Origin: CAYQUC01 sp964514215
Lineage (GTDB): Bacteria; Pseudomonadota; Gammaproteobacteria; UBA6429; Thiohalophilaceae
Length of the DNA: 64,000 bases
Assembly (NCBI GenBank): GCA_964514215.1
Contig: CAZEPW010000002.1
Span: forward strand, 55,821-119,820
Direction of reading: 5' to 3'
Shown here: in pieces, positions 61,785 to 64,000 of the stretch
Layout: every line of letters starts with the position of its first letter
How positions within the stretch are numbered: position 1 is the stretch's first letter
Position numbers and translations under genes: made by a program
Notes under the pieces: generated by a model
Databases searched by the model: none
Told to the model about the DNA's origin: nothing
What the model saw: the letters and a program-made list of their open reading frames with translations, nothing else

Positions 61785-62741
61785 TTACATAAACGACCAA
61801 CCTGCAAACCACTCAATATCATCACGGTTATCTAATATTAATTGAAATGAATTTGGATTTAATGAGTGATTTATAGTGGTATCTACCGATAACCTTTGTA
61901 AGACATAAGCTACTAAAGCGCGTCGTACGGTTAGCTCAATTAAGACATTATCATCGTTATTTTTTAAGGCATTAAAGTCGTATAATAAACTCTGTTGTTT
62001 TTGTGTGCTTAGTTTAGGGTGGGGTTTTAGTTTTAAAGTAACATACTCGATCCAATCATCATCGTATTTGGGGCTAGATTCGGCATCGGCATTGATTAAT
62101 GTCGCACTGATGATCCGTGATAATACAAAATCTCTAAAGTCATAACTTTCTTCATTATAAGCACGAACGTGCCAGCGCAGACCATTATCAATCAGTGAAT
62201 GGGGTTCAATGACTCTCAAGTTAACATTGTCCGCGTTTAAAACGCTGTCATTTTTATCCGATAGTGATAAATATTGAATTTGAAGTTTTTGTTTATTGCT
62301 GATTGCGCGAACTAACTGTGCGCATATATTTTTATCGGGTAATCGAGTTGGTAGTGGTAGTTGATCGACCGTTACACCATAAATCCAGTTTTGATGTGAA
62401 TTTGATTCTGGTTCTGTTTTTATTGGTGTCGGGTTTCCTCGAACGGCTAAATTTGCTGCAAACATCGATAACACCGTGTGAGGTGATAAATCAGCAAAAA
62501 TTGCAATAAAAGATTTGCTCGGCACGAAGCCAAAGACATTTTGCTTATAGATGAGGTTGTCTGGAGCAACCAGACCATAGGCTTTTAAGTCTTTAGTGGC
62601 AGCGGCATCGGAGATTCCAAACGTTCTGGCAACATCTTTTCGTGTAATGACACCGGTGTAGAAGGCCATAACCTCAATATATTGATATCGCTGTCGAGTA
62701 GCCCATTTCACTTCATTGGCCATCTTAGCTGGTGTAACCAT
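61785..62741 (-). CDS. WYL-domain transcriptional regulator, BrxR/CapW-like
   Basis: 318 aa. An N-terminal winged helix-turn-helix (WATRQRYQYIEVMAFY, TRKDVARTFGISDAAATKDL), a middle WYL domain (about 130-230; KLQIQYLSL, VIEPHSLIDNGLRWHVRAY, FRDFVLSRI) and a C-terminal WCX-like part (VLIELTVRRALVAYVLQRLS). This order and the N-terminal pattern resemble the BrxR/CapW regulators found next to phage-defence genes, but no such genes are adjacent. AAGGAG ribosome site. Divergent from recA, so it may control recA or itself. Confidence 0.85.
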   Translation of the reverse strand: MVTPAKMANEVKWATRQRYQYIEVMAFYTGVITRKDVARTFGISDAAATKDLKAYGLVAPDNLIYKQNVFGFVPSKSFIAIFADLSPHTVLSMFAANLAVRGNPTPIKTEPESNSHQNWIYGVTVDQLPLPTRLPDKNICAQLVRAISNKQKLQIQYLSLSDKNDSVLNADNVNLRVIEPHSLIDNGLRWHVRAYNEESYDFRDFVLSRIISATLINADAESSPKYDDDWIEYVTLKLKPHPKLSTQKQQSLLYDFNALKNNDDNVLIELTVRRALVAYVLQRLSVDTTINHSLNPNSFQLILDNRDDIEWFAGWSFM

Positions 62742-62799
62742 GATTTAACTCCTTATGACTCTATGTTGATTATACAAGTAATTACGGCTGTCTGATACA

Positions 62800-62840
62800 A
62801 AGTATTTATAAGTATAAAATACTTACATAGTAAAAAGTAT
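62800..62840. promoter_or_regulatory. Candidate operator: inverted and direct AAGTAT repeats next to the recA promoter
   Basis: Perfect inverted repeat AAGTATTT (62800-62807) / AAATACTT (62817-62824) with a 9-base spacer. Further direct copies of AAGTAT start at 62810 and 62835; the copy at 62810 is in step with the first (10 bases). The last copy ends on the first T of the recA -35 (62840). Likely binding site for the divergent WYL regulator; this is inference. Confidence 0.5.
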
Positions 62841-62868
62841 TGACATGGTTAAATATATAATCTACAGT
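62840..62868 (+). promoter_or_regulatory. Promoter of recA
   Basis: Perfect TTGACA at 62840-62845, 17-base spacer, TACAGT at 62863-62868; a TATAAT at 62856-62861 overlaps but is too close to the -35. No standard LexA box (CTG-N10-CAG) is seen between the two divergent genes. Confidence 0.55.
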
Positions 62869-62936
62869 TACTACCATCAGCAGTATTCAAATTTTTTCAA
62901 CAATAATAATGAACATTAACTCGAAGGAATAAAATC

Positions 62937-64000
62937 ATGGCCGAAGATCAAAAAAGCAAAGCACTCTCAAGCGCATTATCTCAAATTGAAAAACAATTCG
63001 GAAAAGGTTCGGTTATGCGCATGGGAGACTCCAGTGCCGCACGTGATATTGAAACAATTTCAACGGGCTCTTTAGGTTTGGATGTTGCTCTTGGAATAGG
63101 CGGTTTACCTAAAGGTCGGGTTACTGAAATCTACGGTCCTGAATCATCAGGTAAAACCACATTAACATTACATGTTATTGCTGAATGTCAAAAAGCCGGT
63201 GGCACAGCAGCTTTTGTCGATGCGGAACATGCACTTGACCCTATTTATGCTGAGAAGCTTGGGGTGAATATCGATGATTTATTAGTGTCGCAACCAGATA
63301 CTGGTGAGCAGGCATTAGAAATAACTGACATGCTGGTTCGTTCCGGTGCGGTGGATATTATTGTTATCGATTCGGTGGCCGCATTAACACCCAAGGCTGA
63401 AATCGAAGGTGATATGGGTGATCATCATGTTGGTTTACAAGCACGGTTAATGTCACAAGCGCTTCGAAAATTAACGGGCAATATTAAACGATCCAATACC
63501 ATGGTTATTTTTATTAACCAAATTCGCATGAAAATTGGTGTGATGTTTGGCAATCCAGAAACAACCACGGGTGGTAATGCTTTAAAGTTTTACTCTTCGG
63601 TACGGTTGGATATTCGGCGTATTGGTGCGATAAAAAAAGGCGATGAAATTTTAGGAAATGAAACTCGTGTGAAAGTGGTTAAAAATAAAGTGGCGCCACC
63701 TTTTAAACAAGTGATATTTGATATTATCTATGGTGAAGGTATTTCACATCAAGGTGAAGTCATTGATATGGGCGTTAGTGAAGGTATTGTCGATAAAGCC
63801 GGTTCTTGGTATAGCTATAATGGTGAGCGTATTGGACAAGGTAAAGATAATGCACGTCAGTTTTTAAAAGATAATCCTGATATTGAAGCGGATATTGAAG
63901 AACAGGTTCGAGCCAAATTGTTAAAATTGGCTGAAGATGCGGATGCTATTGCTGCAGCAAAAAAAGCAGATAAGGGTATTGTTAAGAACGATAGTGATGA
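62937..64000 (+). CDS. recA: Recombinase RecA (cut by window edge)
   Basis: 354 complete codons with no stop before the window ends; only a few residues should be missing. RecA forms filaments on single-stranded DNA, drives strand exchange and triggers the SOS response. ALSSALSQIEKQFGKGSVMR, Walker A YGPESSGKTTLTL, Walker B IIVIDSVAAL, IFINQIRMKIGVMFGNPETT and the acidic C-terminus are present. ATG 62937 follows CGAAGGAATAAAATC. No intein. Confidence 0.97.
   Translation, partial: MAEDQKSKALSSALSQIEKQFGKGSVMRMGDSSAARDIETISTGSLGLDVALGIGGLPKGRVTEIYGPESSGKTTLTLHVIAECQKAGGTAAFVDAEHALDPIYAEKLGVNIDDLLVSQPDTGEQALEITDMLVRSGAVDIIVIDSVAALTPKAEIEGDMGDHHVGLQARLMSQALRKLTGNIKRSNTMVIFINQIRMKIGVMFGNPETTTGGNALKFYSSVRLDIRRIGAIKKGDEILGNETRVKVVKNKVAPPFKQVIFDIIYGEGISHQGEVIDMGVSEGIVDKAGSWYSYNGERIGQGKDNARQFLKDNPDIEADIEEQVRAKLLKLAEDADAIAAAKKADKGIVKNDSD

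Noticed and set aside
61785..62741. Phage-defence island marked by the BrxR/CapW-like regulator
   Set aside because: Neighbours are pncC, recA and mutS; no BREX, CBASS or other defence gene is visible in the window.
62800..62840. AAGTAT copies as a CRISPR-like or tandem repeat array
   Set aside because: Units are only 6-8 bases, unevenly spaced, and lie in a promoter region; an operator explains them better.

Overview
The window reads as a chromosomal segment of an AT-rich (clearly below 50% G+C) free-living-type gammaproteobacterium outside the Enterobacterales. The gene order is the main clue. queG / nnr-tsaE-amiB-mutL-miaA-hfq-hflX-hflK-hflC-yjeT-hisZ-purA, then rnr-rlmB-rpsF-rpsR-rplI-dnaB-alr, then ypjD-corB / ffh-rpsP-rimM-trmD-rplS, xerD-dsbC, mutS-fdxA and pncC-recA are all classic gammaproteobacterial neighbourhoods. 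hisZ between yjeT and purA, and mutS-fdxA, look Pseudomonas-like rather than E. coli-like. Almost all DNA is coding, and I see no insertion sequence, prophage or CRISPR array. I do not name a genus.

Layout. 1-669: 5' part of a Lon-family protease gene (leftward, cut by the window edge). 755-3279: molybdenum cofactor genes moeA, mobB, mobA (leftward). 3469-3699: a small flagellar-rod-like protein. 3723-18057: queG and, diverging from it, the nnr-to-purA block (cell wall, mismatch repair, tRNA modification, Hfq, HflX GTPase, HflKC, purine and histidine regulation). 18109-18735: greB and tRNA-Leu(CAG), leftward. 18879-26466: rnr, rlmB, the S6-S18-L9 ribosomal genes, dnaB, alr and a small ABM-fold protein.

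26572-42650 is the centrepiece: an 18-gene leftward vitamin B12 operon. It opens with a promoter and a cobalamin riboswitch, then the cobalt transporter pair cbtB-cbtA, and then encodes most of the early-cobalt-insertion (anaerobic-type) corrin pathway: cbiX, cbiL, cobJ/cbiH, cobM/cbiF, a split cbiG, cbiD, the cbiE-cbiT fusion, cbiC, cbiA, cobO, cobQ, cbiB and threonine-phosphate decarboxylase, plus bluB for the lower ligand. Odd points are a CobJ fused to what looks like a ChuX/HutX haem-binding domain, a small [2Fe-2S] ferredoxin, a His-rich tail on CbiX, and no recognisable precorrin-6A reductase (cbiJ/cobK). The late genes for nucleotide loop assembly and the uroporphyrinogen methyltransferase are also not in the window.

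42888-52638: radA, a PilZ protein, a double-FHA protein, corB, ypjD, a metallo-beta-lactamase-fold enzyme, then ffh-rpsP-rimM-trmD-rplS. 52754-57412: an unrecognised exported helical-repeat protein, a 590-base gene-poor gap, xerD, dsbC, fdxA. 57518-64000: mutS, a second PilZ protein, a small unknown protein, pncC, a WYL-domain regulator that resembles the BrxR/CapW group, and recA (cut by the right edge). The WYL gene and recA diverge from a short region that carries an inverted repeat directly against the recA -35 element. Together with the CobJ fusion, this is the observation I consider most worth following.

Both edge genes (lon, recA) are real although they run off the window. Several start codons were moved from the longest reading frame to the one supported by a ribosome binding site or by family N-termini (mobB, queG, hfq, hflK, rnr, rpsF, cobQ, ferredoxin, cobJ, cbiX, cobM, rplS). 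TTG or GTG starts are proposed for hflX, cobB, the FHA gene, corB, radA and dsbC. All family assignments are from reading the translated sequence, without database searches.
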